Source: JANWKQ01 sp964624635 (GTDB taxonomy: Bacteria; Bacteroidota; Bacteroidia; CAIKAF01). From it: DNA of 64,000 bases. The position numbers and the translations under genes are program-made. Location: positions 96,264-160,263 of the forward strand of contig CAZUXM010000001.1 in NCBI GenBank assembly GCA_964624635.1, in the 5' to 3' direction. The notes under the pieces are model-generated. The model saw only the letters and a program-made list of their open reading frames with translations, did no database searches and was not told the DNA's origin. Positions 33,903 through 42,061 of the stretch are shown here, in pieces (the first letter of the stretch is position 1; every line of letters starts with the position of its first letter).

Positions 33903-34505
33903 TTACCCCTTTTTTATTCCTTGCAACAGGAACATTCCAAAGTCATGTTTACGTTTATACAAATCGGCAATATCTTTTTCGGTTGTATTTGGATTTACAT
34001 GTAACCTCCGTAAACCTTCGGCAGCAAAACCATGCATACCATCAATCAGATTTCTGGCAGTTTTATTAGCATTACAGTTTATGATAGAACCATCTTTAAT
34101 ACCATCATTAATAATTTTACCTGCTAGTTTTATTTCGTTTGAATAGATTTTTTTAAGATCGTCATCATGAACCAAAATTTTAAATAAATCCATGTTGGTA
34201 TATACTCCCAAACTTTGAAAATCTTTTCCACAACCAATTTTCATTTTAATCATTCCTTCAAGCTTTTTAAATCCAGGAAGGTTTTTGGTCATCTCTTTTT
34301 GTACTGATTCAAAATACCTGTTGGAACGTCGTAATAAAGCAGCTTTATAAATGCTTTCTTTATCCTGAAAGTAATAATACAAAAACGTTCTTGAGTATCC
34401 CAGGTCTTTGGCTATTTGAGCCATGGTTGTATTCTCTGGTCCGGTTTTCGCAAATCGTTTAAATGCAGCATCAATTATTTTGTGTTGGTCGATCGATAGA
34501 TCCAT
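33903..34505 (-). CDS. TetR/AcrR-family transcriptional regulator
   Basis: 200 residues. N-terminal helix-turn-helix TMAQIAKDLGYSRTFLYYYFQDKESIY is typical of TetR; the rest is an all-helical ligand domain without known signature. The neighbouring genes on either side (DAHP synthase convergent, hemW) give no hint at a regulated target. The region upstream has no striking palindrome. Stop codon converges with the aroG-type gene without spacing. Confidence 0.92.
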   Translation of the reverse strand: MDLSIDQHKIIDAAFKRFAKTGPENTTMAQIAKDLGYSRTFLYYYFQDKESIYKAALLRRSNRYFESVQKEMTKNLPGFKKLEGMIKMKIGCGKDFQSLGVYTNMDLFKILVHDDDLKKIYSNEIKLAGKIINDGIKDGSIINCNANKTARNLIDGMHGFAAEGLRRLHVNPNTTEKDIADLYKRKHDFGMFLLQGIKKG

Positions 34506-34622
34506 GTAAAACTAGTGTTGGTGTTAAGGTGATACAAAAGAAAAGATTGTTTTTCACATTTCAGAAATTTTTGTAAAAAATCCTATCTCACTTAAACTAA
34601 ATCGTTTAGTCCCCTTGTATAA

Positions 34623-35766
34623 TTATGGTTTTGAATAGAATAAATCTGCCGCTAGTCTATCTGAAATAATTTTGCCTTCACTGGTAAGTGATAAAAAATT
34701 ATTCTGCACTGCATACCAACTATCATTCCACCGGGTTAATTCATTGGTGATATGGGTTAAAAAATCTTTACCAAAAACAGAATTTACTTCTTCTAACGAA
34801 ATGCCTTCTATCAATCTAATTCTGGTCATCACAAATTCGTTGAATTGGTCTATCAAACTCAACTCTTCCTCTTCGTAATACGAAATATTTTCTTCCATGT
34901 TTTTAACATACAAAACATTATTGGCAACATTCCATCTTCTTTTGTTTTTTCCATTATATGAATGAGCCGAAGGACCCAATCCAATATATGGCTTTCCACT
35001 CCAATAGGATGAATTATGTTTTGACCTAAAGCCCTTTTTAGCAAAATTGGATATCTCATAATGCTCAAATCCATGTTGCGTTAAAATATCGGATAACATA
35101 ATGAATTGATCAGCTATTTTATAATCATCTGGATTGGCTAATTTTTTTGATTTGATCAGCCCGGCTAAAGGAGTTTTTTCCTCAACGGTTAATGCATAAG
35201 ATGATNNNNNNNNNNAAATGGAAAATTTTTAGCCCTATAGCCTTTTGCAGGTTTTTTATCCAATTTTCATTGGTTAAAGTAGGAGTGCCATAAATAAGAT
35301 CGATGGTGATGTTTTCAAAACCTGCGTCTTGTGATGCTTTAACTGATCGTTCAGCATCTTTTGAATTGTGAACTCGATTCATGTATTGTAAATCCTCATC
35401 AAAAAAAGATTGTATGCCAATACTAAACCTATTCACCGGGGTACTACGTAACTCTTTGATTTTTTTATCCGTCAAATCATCCGGATTCGTTTCTAAAGTA
35501 ATTTCCGCAAGGGTATCTACGTCATAATTTTCATAGAGTAATTCTAACATTTTTTTTATTTCATCTGCTGATAAAATAGATGGGGTGCCCCCCCCAAAAT
35601 AAATGGTTTCAATTTTTTCGTTTCTCAATTCATTTTTACGTAATCGTATTTCTTTAGCCAATGATTGTAAAAATGGTTCCTTGGTTTTTAGAGAAGTAGA
35701 AAAATGAAAGTCACAATAATGACAAGCTTGTTTGCAAAAAGGTATATGTAAGTATATGCCGGCCAA
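34623..35766 (-). CDS. hemW: HemW-type radical SAM haem chaperone, interrupted by assembly gap
   Basis: One gene, broken by ten Ns at 35206-35215. The N-terminal part has the radical-SAM cluster CKQACHYC and GGGTPSILS; the C-terminal part GLGPSAHSYN and the winged-helix-like end. HemW transfers haem to respiratory proteins. Bases before and after the gap (CATTT and ATCATCTTAT on the coding strand) join to HLSSYAL in the correct frame if the Ns are removed, exactly where the family has H-I-S-x-Y-x-L. The gene is therefore almost certainly intact, roughly 377 residues. The minus-strand start is ATG 35766; the PhoD-like gene lies 12 bases upstream. Confidence 0.88.
35206..35215. other. assembly gap (10 N) inside hemW
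   Basis: Ten Ns. Coding-strand flanks read in one frame when the Ns are deleted, so the true gap is probably zero or a multiple of three bases. Confidence 0.95.
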
Positions 35767-35778
35767 ATGCAGTAATAA

Positions 35779-37551
35779 TTACTGCAAAATTACTTTTTTA
35801 CTGAACTTAGAGTGCTCCCCATCAAAAATTACAAAATAGGGTCCACTTGCCAAAGCTTCTAACTGTACAGCAAACTCATGGTTTTGAATTAATGATTTCG
35901 ATACCATTTTTACCATCTTGCCCTGCATATTTACTACATATAGTTGATCCAATTCTGAATACGTAAAATCAGGATTTAACTGAATATTCAATACTCCTGT
36001 GGTTGGGTTGGGAAATACATTCACAAAAACCGATGGTTTTTGTTCGTCAATACCAATGATACTTGAATTGATAACGGTATGACATGCGATTGGTTGACCA
36101 TTTTCATCAACTACGCATAACCTCAACGAATCTCCTTTGTAAATATCCAGTTTTCCAAAAGCATTTAATAAATTGGTATCAGGAGCCAACCCGTTTCCTC
36201 CTCCATTCCATAATGAATCAAGAATAGGAAATCCTAACGGCTCCAGATATTCATTAAGATAATAAGCTAAACCCAAATCAGCCACTGATAATCCACTGGC
36301 ATTTAATTCAGGTAGTCCTGCATTGTATCCATCATCAATTACATTGTGGTGTGTATCACCAGAAGCTACTACTACATCTTTGATATTATTTACGTGTATA
36401 AAATCTAATAATTCTTGTTGGTCTTCGGGGTATCCGGGCCAATAACTGGCATAAGCAGAAGCTAATTTCATTCCTGTTTGATTGCTACCTTGCACATTTA
36501 AAACCGAACCTTGTAAAACAATTCCCAAGCCAATAAGCTTTACCATGTTTTTATTAAAGGGTAATCCACAAAAAAGTATTTTCCAATCAGCTGTTGAATT
36601 TAACAGTTCACTCTTTAACCAATTCATTTGTACATCACCTAAAATAGTATGGCCTGTATCCGGATCAAAACTCCATTGATTAGCTACTGAGTCATATACA
36701 AAAGCTTCATTAAAAGGATCTTTCATTGACCTTGTATCAAGGAAAAACACCTCTGTATTTCCAATAATGAATGAATGAAAAAGTCCTTGTGATGTATCAG
36801 TTAAAGGATAATGTGGAAAATAATCACAATAAGCTTTCGTATGATTGTATCTGCCTATTAATGGTATGGTATCTACGTCAAAAAAATTAGTCACCACAAA
36901 AGTGGAACTATCATATGTAAACTGTGGACTTACCCAATAGTTTTTTTCAGTTCCAAAACCATCATCATCATCGTGTATATAATCCATAGGAACCTTCCAC
37001 ATCATATCCTTCATCCTGTCTTCCTCATATCGTTTTCTCCATGATAGCTGCATGGTTGCATAATTAGTTGGATAAGATGCATCTAACTGATAACTTGGAT
37101 AAGTAAAATCGCCGGTATGTAACATCATTAAAGGCTCCAATTCAGCAATTCTGTCAAACGTATTCATGTTGGGTGTTTCCTGGCATGAACCTGTAACCAA
37201 GGTAAAATTAGTTTTTTCACCTGGCATGGGGAATGTTTTTAGTCTTCCTTTTCTTACATCAGGAGTTCCGGAAAACCTGAATCTCAAGTAATAATAAGTG
37301 CTGCTATTCAACCCAGAAACATCAGTGGTTACCGTTGAATCTTTTAACGGGTCAATGGAAATATTGTATGTTATAGGTGATGTAAAAGTAGAATCATCAT
37401 CTATATCCAAATTAAATGTTCCTGTAAATCCTGTTCTCACATATACTCTGGCACTGTTATGAGTAATGCCTCCGGTAACAGGCCCATGAGTAATAAATTG
37501 TGAATAGACAATACTTGTGGTAGTTAGAAAAAGTAAGATCAGGGTTTTCAT
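35779..37551 (-). CDS. PhoD-like alkaline phosphatase, T9SS exported
   Basis: 590 residues with signal peptide (MKTLILLFLTTTSIVYSQ). A fibronectin-like N-terminal part (SARVYVRTGF) leads to a PhoD-type metallophosphatase core: GSCQETPNM, LHTGDFTYPSY, YIHDDDDGFG and ASGDTHHN contain the probable Fe/Ca ligands. The last 75 residues are a T9SS tail (VFPNPTTGVLNIQL, VNMQGKMV, SGPYFVIFDG). Releases phosphate from organic esters outside the cell. The second 25-bp palindrome lies just upstream. It precedes hemW on the same strand by 12 bases, possibly by chance. Confidence 0.87.
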   Translation of the reverse strand: MKTLILLFLTTTSIVYSQFITHGPVTGGITHNSARVYVRTGFTGTFNLDIDDDSTFTSPITYNISIDPLKDSTVTTDVSGLNSSTYYYLRFRFSGTPDVRKGRLKTFPMPGEKTNFTLVTGSCQETPNMNTFDRIAELEPLMMLHTGDFTYPSYQLDASYPTNYATMQLSWRKRYEEDRMKDMMWKVPMDYIHDDDDGFGTEKNYWVSPQFTYDSSTFVVTNFFDVDTIPLIGRYNHTKAYCDYFPHYPLTDTSQGLFHSFIIGNTEVFFLDTRSMKDPFNEAFVYDSVANQWSFDPDTGHTILGDVQMNWLKSELLNSTADWKILFCGLPFNKNMVKLIGLGIVLQGSVLNVQGSNQTGMKLASAYASYWPGYPEDQQELLDFIHVNNIKDVVVASGDTHHNVIDDGYNAGLPELNASGLSVADLGLAYYLNEYLEPLGFPILDSLWNGGGNGLAPDTNLLNAFGKLDIYKGDSLRLCVVDENGQPIACHTVINSSIIGIDEQKPSVFVNVFPNPTTGVLNIQLNPDFTYSELDQLYVVNMQGKMVKMVSKSLIQNHEFAVQLEALASGPYFVIFDGEHSKFSKKVILQ

Positions 37552-37673
37552 TGAAATTTTTTCTTAAAAATACTCAGTGTGCTGAGGAATGCAAAAACTA
37601 AACTCTTTAAAGACATTATGTTTTTATTAATTTGATGATAGGTTGGGGGATTACTGCAAAATCTCCCCATCCT

Positions 37674-37736
37674 TCATGCTGAACTTGTTTCAGCATCTGG
37701 TATATTCCTTGAGATGCTGAAACAAGTTCAGCATGA
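37674..37736. repeat. inverted repeat, copy 2
   Basis: 25-base arms (TCATGCTGAACTTGTTTC... and complement), 13-base loop; same sequence as copy 1 at 25932-25997, different loop. Confidence 0.85.
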
Positions 37737-37761
37737 CGAAGAAAAATAATAAAGATGATAG

Positions 37762-38316
37762 TTATTTGAATTCTCCTTTTATGTAAAAAGTGTTTTTATC
37801 CTTGATCGTTTTTATTTTTTGCACACCTTTAAACTCATACATACTGTCTTTCAAATAAACGGCATCAATGGTTGTTTCTGAAATCAAATTAGACTTATTG
37901 ACTTGAATACTGATCAAGTTTGTTGAAGGATATAAACTTGAACCATAATGATATCCTCCAACCTTCACAGTTCTGACAGGAAGTTTTTCTGATTGATCGT
38001 ACCATCCGAAAACAGGTTCTGAAGCATGAGAAGGGCTTGAAATTTTACTCATATTGGCAAAATATACTGGTTTATTGATATCACATTCCATAAAAATCCC
38101 CAATTCCTTTTCCCAATTAATCTCAGAAACCTTAAACTCCGCAACAGAAGAAGAATCATTATACGTTGTAGTTTTTACCAGAGAGGTAAAATTGTTTTTT
38201 ATGTGGTTGATTTCTCCTTTAAAATATCCCGGCACATCAAAAAACTTTTTTTCTTGTGTTTTCTGTTCGCATGAAACTAACATAAGCAGTAAAGTTAATC
38301 CACATGCCGTAGGCAT
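37762..38316 (-). CDS. lipoprotein of unknown function, start inside a transposon palindrome
   Basis: 184 residues from the ATG at 38316. It begins MPTACGLTLLLMLVSC, a lipobox LVSC but without the usual basic residues at the N-terminus. That ATG, and the next four codons, are part of the palindrome CATGCCGTAGGCATG (38303-38317) that borders the IS200-like element. An in-frame extension to 38457 runs through transposase sequence. The mature part is beta-rich, with no known family. I infer that an insertion replaced the original N-terminus. Whether the protein is still exported is uncertain. Confidence 0.6.
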   Translation of the reverse strand: MPTACGLTLLLMLVSCEQKTQEKKFFDVPGYFKGEINHIKNNFTSLVKTTTYNDSSSVAEFKVSEINWEKELGIFMECDINKPVYFANMSKISSPSHASEPVFGWYDQSEKLPVRTVKVGGYHYGSSLYPSTNLISIQVNKSNLISETTIDAVYLKDSMYEFKGVQKIKTIKDKNTFYIKGEFK

Positions 38317-38367
38317 GATAGCTTGGTAAAAAAAAGCAGTAGAAAACCTTTTGTGCCGTTGGCACAA
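38303..38367. repeat. pair of short palindromes, left of the transposase
   Basis: CATGCCGTAGGCATG (38303-38317) and TTGTGCCGTTGGCACAA (38351-38367). Both have the core GCC-nnn-GGC. GCTTGGTAA at 38321-38329 is repeated inverted at 38902-38910 on the other side. Confidence 0.75.
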
Positions 38368-38392
38368 CCCTTTTTTAAAAACAATCATGCAA

Positions 38393-38854
38393 TTATTCAA
38401 GTTCCTTAAAAATATATTGTTCATCATACTCCACTTCAAACTTCTCCAAAAAATCACGATACTCTTCTAAGAATGTCGTTTTTTTGTGATGATTTTCCTG
38501 GTTAAGCACATAATTGACAACTACATCTGTTTGTGATTTAGAATAGGAAAATGCTCCATACCCCTCCTGCCATCTGAATGTTTTTTTTACCAATTTTTCT
38601 TTATTAATCCATTCCGATGAATCTCCTTTAACTAACCTCATTAAATCGGATAAAGACTGTTTGGGTCGCATTCCGAAAAAAAGGTGCAAATGATCTGGCA
38701 TACTGTTAATGGCAAGTACTTTATGCCCGTTGTTTTGTACAATAGCTATGATGTATTTGTGTAATCTATCTTTCCACGAAGCATCAATCAAAGCTTCACG
38801 GTACTTAACCGCAAATACACATTGTATATGAATTTGAGTGAAGGTGTTTGACAT
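38393..38854 (-). CDS. IS200/IS605-like Y1 transposase (RAYT type)
   Basis: 153 residues, single-domain HUH endonuclease. His55 and His57 in MPDHLHLFF form the HUH metal site; Tyr115 in VVVNYVLNQENHHKK is the probable nucleophile; WQEGYGAFSYSKS is the usual connecting stretch. No TnpB or IscB partner is present. Short palindromes on both sides look like REP sequences, which RAYT proteins bind and spread. The frame is intact, so it may still be active. Confidence 0.92.
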   Translation of the reverse strand: MSNTFTQIHIQCVFAVKYREALIDASWKDRLHKYIIAIVQNNGHKVLAINSMPDHLHLFFGMRPKQSLSDLMRLVKGDSSEWINKEKLVKKTFRWQEGYGAFSYSKSQTDVVVNYVLNQENHHKKTTFLEEYRDFLEKFEVEYDEQYIFKELE

Positions 38855-38863
38855 TATTTGGGT

Positions 38864-38930
38864 TGTGCCTACGGCACATGTTTAAAAACTATCGTTTTTT
38901 ATTACCAAGCGTTTGTCCCTATGGGACAAA
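38864..38930. repeat. pair of short palindromes, right of the transposase
   Basis: TGTGCCTACGGCACA (38864-38878) and TTTGTCCCTATGGGACAAA (38912-38930). The first is nearly the reverse complement of the left 38351 palindrome. Confidence 0.75.
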
Positions 38931-38955
38931 ACGCAACTCACAATATCCAACTAAT

Positions 38956-40500
38956 CTACAAATTAAATTCTATCCCTTGTGCCAACGGAAGTGAAGAACC
39001 AAAGTTGGTAGTATTCGTTTGTCTTCTCATATAAATTTTCCAGGCATCAGAACCAGATTCACGACCACCGCCGGTTTCTTTTTCTCCGCCAAAAGCTCCG
39101 CCAATTTCAGCTCCACTGGTTCCAATATTTACATTGGCAATTCCACAATCAGAACCTGCATGTGATAAAAAGTATTCTGACTCTTGTAAGTTATTAGTAA
39201 AAATAGAACTGCTTAATCCTTGTGGTACTCCATTTTGTATAGCTACTGCTTCTTCAATGGTTTTATATTTCATCAAATATAAAATAGGCGCAAATGTTTC
39301 CGTTTGCACTACTTCCATTTTATTATTTGCCTCAGCAATACATGGTTTTACATAACAACCACTATTGTACTCTCCTCCTTCTAAAACACCTCCCTCAACA
39401 ATAAAATTGGCTCCTTCTTTTTTGGCTTTTTCAATCGCTTTTGAATAGGTGTCAACAGCTAATTTATCAATCAATGGACCTACATGATTGGTAGTATCCA
39501 ATGGATTACCAATCTTTAATTGTCCGTAAGCTTTTACCAAATTATTTTTAAAAGTATCATATACGTTTTCGTGAATAATTACTCTTCGAGTAGTGGTACA
39601 ACGTTGCCCGGCAGTACCTACGGCTCCAAACAATACTCCACGTATAGCTAAATCCATATTGGCATGTTCACTAACAATGATGGCATTGTTTCCCCCTAAT
39701 TCCAACAATGATTTACCGAAACGTTCAGCTACTACTTTTCCCACTAATTTACCCATTCTGGTACTTCCTGTTGCCGATACCAATGGAACACGATGATCAT
39801 TAGTCATTAATTCCCCCACTTCATAATTTCCATTCACAATACAACTTACTCCTTCAGGTACATTGTTACGTGCAAAAACCCTTGCCGTAATTATTTGACA
39901 AGCGATGGAACACATAGGAGTTTTTTCGCTGGGTTTCCAAATACAAACATCCCCACATACCCATGCTAAAGCTGTGTTCCAACTCCAAACCGCTACGGGG
40001 AAATTAAAGGCTGTAATGATTCCCACAACACCCAATGGATGGTACTGCTCATACATTCTGTGTAAAGGTCTTTCACTATGAATGGTTAACCCATACAATT
40101 GGCGACTTAACCCTACCGCAAAATCACATATATCAATCATCTCCTGAACTTCACCTAACCCTTCCTGGTAACTTTTTCCCATTTCATAACTTACCAGTGC
40201 ACCTAATTCAGATTTATATTTTCTCAATTCATCACCTACCTGACGAACGATTTCACCACGCTTAGGAGCAGGAATCATTCTCCATTCAGCAAAAGCTTGT
40301 ACAGCTTTCTGCATTACTTTTTCATAATCATCTTTATTGGCCGCACCTATTTTCCCAATCAATTTTCCATCTGCAGGAGAATAAGATTCTAATACATTTC
40401 CGCTTCCTTGCCAATGAGTTGACCCTGTACTAACACCCGGATTGATGCCATTTACATCAATCTGAAGTTTTGATAAAATATCTGAAATATTAAAGTTCAT
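38956..40500 (-). CDS. aldehyde dehydrogenase of the ALDH7 (antiquitin) type
   Basis: 514 residues, NAD-dependent. Rossmann and active-site features: FNFPVAVWSWNTALAW, WKPSEKTP, SATGSTRMGK, ELGGNNAIIV with catalytic Glu, GTAGQRCTTTRR with catalytic Cys, and the GGGRESGSDAWKIYMRRQT end typical of ALDH7A1/AmaB. These oxidise alpha-aminoadipic semialdehyde (L-piperideine-6-carboxylate) in lysine breakdown. Monocistronic; it follows the right end of the transposon. The product assignment is good, the pathway in this organism is inference. Confidence 0.92.
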   Translation of the reverse strand: MNFNISDILSKLQIDVNGINPGVSTGSTHWQGSGNVLESYSPADGKLIGKIGAANKDDYEKVMQKAVQAFAEWRMIPAPKRGEIVRQVGDELRKYKSELGALVSYEMGKSYQEGLGEVQEMIDICDFAVGLSRQLYGLTIHSERPLHRMYEQYHPLGVVGIITAFNFPVAVWSWNTALAWVCGDVCIWKPSEKTPMCSIACQIITARVFARNNVPEGVSCIVNGNYEVGELMTNDHRVPLVSATGSTRMGKLVGKVVAERFGKSLLELGGNNAIIVSEHANMDLAIRGVLFGAVGTAGQRCTTTRRVIIHENVYDTFKNNLVKAYGQLKIGNPLDTTNHVGPLIDKLAVDTYSKAIEKAKKEGANFIVEGGVLEGGEYNSGCYVKPCIAEANNKMEVVQTETFAPILYLMKYKTIEEAVAIQNGVPQGLSSSIFTNNLQESEYFLSHAGSDCGIANVNIGTSGAEIGGAFGGEKETGGGRESGSDAWKIYMRRQTNTTNFGSSLPLAQGIEFNL

Positions 40501-40518
40501 TGTTGTGTATTTAAACTA

Positions 40519-41871
40519 CTAAAAAAATGCTTTTAAAATATCATTACCATTCGCAAAAACGAGTAATGCCATTACTATAATGAATCCAATATTATTGGCA
40601 ATAGTCATAAATTTTTCTCCCGGAGGTTTACCGGTAATCATTTCCCATAAAATAAACATCATATAACCACCATCTAACATGGGGATAGGTAAAAAGTTCA
40701 TAAATGCCAAAATCAAAGAAAGAACTCCGGTCATTTTCCAAAAAGCTTCCCAATCCCATTCTTTAGGAAACATTTTTGCCATTCCACCAAAACCACCTAC
40801 TTGTTTGTAAGCACCCGTTGAAGGAGTAAATATCAATTTAAATTGTTTTACATATCCAGTAATAGTTCCTACTGCCGCATTAAATCCAGCAGGTATAGCT
40901 GCTCCAAAACTATAAGTCTTGTGATAAATTGGCATCAAGTTAGAATCCAATTTATTTAGTTGAAGTGGGTCCATTGGTTTTATTACTAATAAACCCTCAC
41001 CATTAATAGTTGCATGTAAAACTTGTTCTGTTCCATTTCTGTTTACGGTAACATCAACGGGTTTATCCAGATAATTTTTACTCATTGAATGAAACTCGTC
41101 AATATATTGAACCGGAATAGAATCTACTTTCACAATTCTATCTCCTTTTTCAAAACCGGCCAAATAGTTAGGAGACTCCAATGGCACTTCATCGATGATG
41201 AATGGAATGCGTGTTGAAAACAATGATGCTTTTGGATTTTTGATAATGTGTTTAACTATATCAGCAGGTAAAGCAATGTCTAATGTTTCCCCATTACGTT
41301 CTACTTTAACAGAAGTAACATCAGAGAAAATAATTTTGTTTTGTAATTCTCCCCACCATTTATGTTCCAGTACTCTGTCACCACTTTTAAAACCAGCATC
41401 AAGTAACAAACTATCTTCTACGGCAATAGTTGTTTTGTCGTACGGTATATATTTATCTCCCCAAACAAATTTGCACATGATTAAAATCACCACACCTAAT
41501 ATCAAATTTACAATGATACCACCAAGAATAATGATTAAACGTTGCCAAGCTTTTTTGCTTCTGAATTCATCCGGCTTAGGAGGGAGTTTCATGGCCTCTT
41601 TATCTGCACTCTCATCCAACATTCCTGCAATTTTTACATAACCACCTAATGGAAACCATCCAAGCCCCCATTCAGTATCCTTACGTTTAAATTTGAATAT
41701 GGAAAATTTCCCGATGTTTGGAAATGGAAAAAGAAAGTCGAAGAATAAATAAAATTTTTCAACCCTGGTTTTAAAAATCCTTGCAGTTATATAATGACCC
41801 CACTCATGTAAAAACACCAATAAGCTTAAGCTTAATAACAACTGACCTAACTGAATGACCCAATTTGGCAT
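40519..41871 (-). CDS. rseP: RseP-type site-2 zinc metalloprotease
   Basis: 450 residues. The zinc site HEWGH (22-26) lies in the first membrane helix; the third ligand is in FLPIPMLDGGYMMF near residue 400 (LDG motif). Two PDZ-like parts follow about residues 130-330 (LEHKWWGE, SPNYLAGFEKGDRIVKVDSIPVQ). It cleaves membrane-bound anti-sigma factors and clears signal peptides. It lies 18 bases downstream of an unrelated ALDH on the same strand direction; no linked bamA or dxr gene is seen in this window. Confidence 0.94.
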   Translation of the reverse strand: MPNWVIQLGQLLLSLSLLVFLHEWGHYITARIFKTRVEKFYLFFDFLFPFPNIGKFSIFKFKRKDTEWGLGWFPLGGYVKIAGMLDESADKEAMKLPPKPDEFRSKKAWQRLIIILGGIIVNLILGVVILIMCKFVWGDKYIPYDKTTIAVEDSLLLDAGFKSGDRVLEHKWWGELQNKIIFSDVTSVKVERNGETLDIALPADIVKHIIKNPKASLFSTRIPFIIDEVPLESPNYLAGFEKGDRIVKVDSIPVQYIDEFHSMSKNYLDKPVDVTVNRNGTEQVLHATINGEGLLVIKPMDPLQLNKLDSNLMPIYHKTYSFGAAIPAGFNAAVGTITGYVKQFKLIFTPSTGAYKQVGGFGGMAKMFPKEWDWEAFWKMTGVLSLILAFMNFLPIPMLDGGYMMFILWEMITGKPPGEKFMTIANNIGFIIVMALLVFANGNDILKAFF

Positions 41872-42013
41872 GTGATAAAAATTAAATTAAGGGTTCAAAA
41901 GTAACCTTTTAACCCCCCAATCCCAAACCTGTAGGGGTATTTTGATGATTTTTATGTTTTGGCCTGTTATTGCTGTATTTCTGCTATAGTAACTGATGCC
42001 AAACGACAAAAAA

Positions 42014-42039
42014 AGAGGCTATTAATATTAATAGCCTCT
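42014..42039 (-). terminator. terminator of the MopE-repeat gene
   Basis: Perfect 26-base palindrome AGAGGCTATTAAT/ATTAATAGCCTCT followed on the minus strand by seven Ts. Stem has little loop, so folding needs some opening. Confidence 0.75.
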
Positions 42040-42061
42040 GAATAAAAATTCTTATTGGTTT

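Larger units (their letters stand above)
38303..38930 (-). mobile_element. IS200/RAYT-like element with flanking palindromes
   Basis: A Y1 transposase gene with two small hairpins on each side (38303-38317, 38351-38367, 38864-38878, 38912-38930) and a 9-base inverted repeat GCTTGGTAA / TTACCAAGC. No target duplication is expected for this family. The exact ends cannot be set from one copy. Confidence 0.65.

Noticed and set aside
34623..35766. Two separate genes for the HemW halves
   Set aside because: Only the Ns split them; motifs and frame show one gene.
38317..38457. Upstream extension of the lipoprotein frame
   Set aside because: It is antisense-free but runs through the 3' end of the transposase; no conserved character, so not used as N-terminus.
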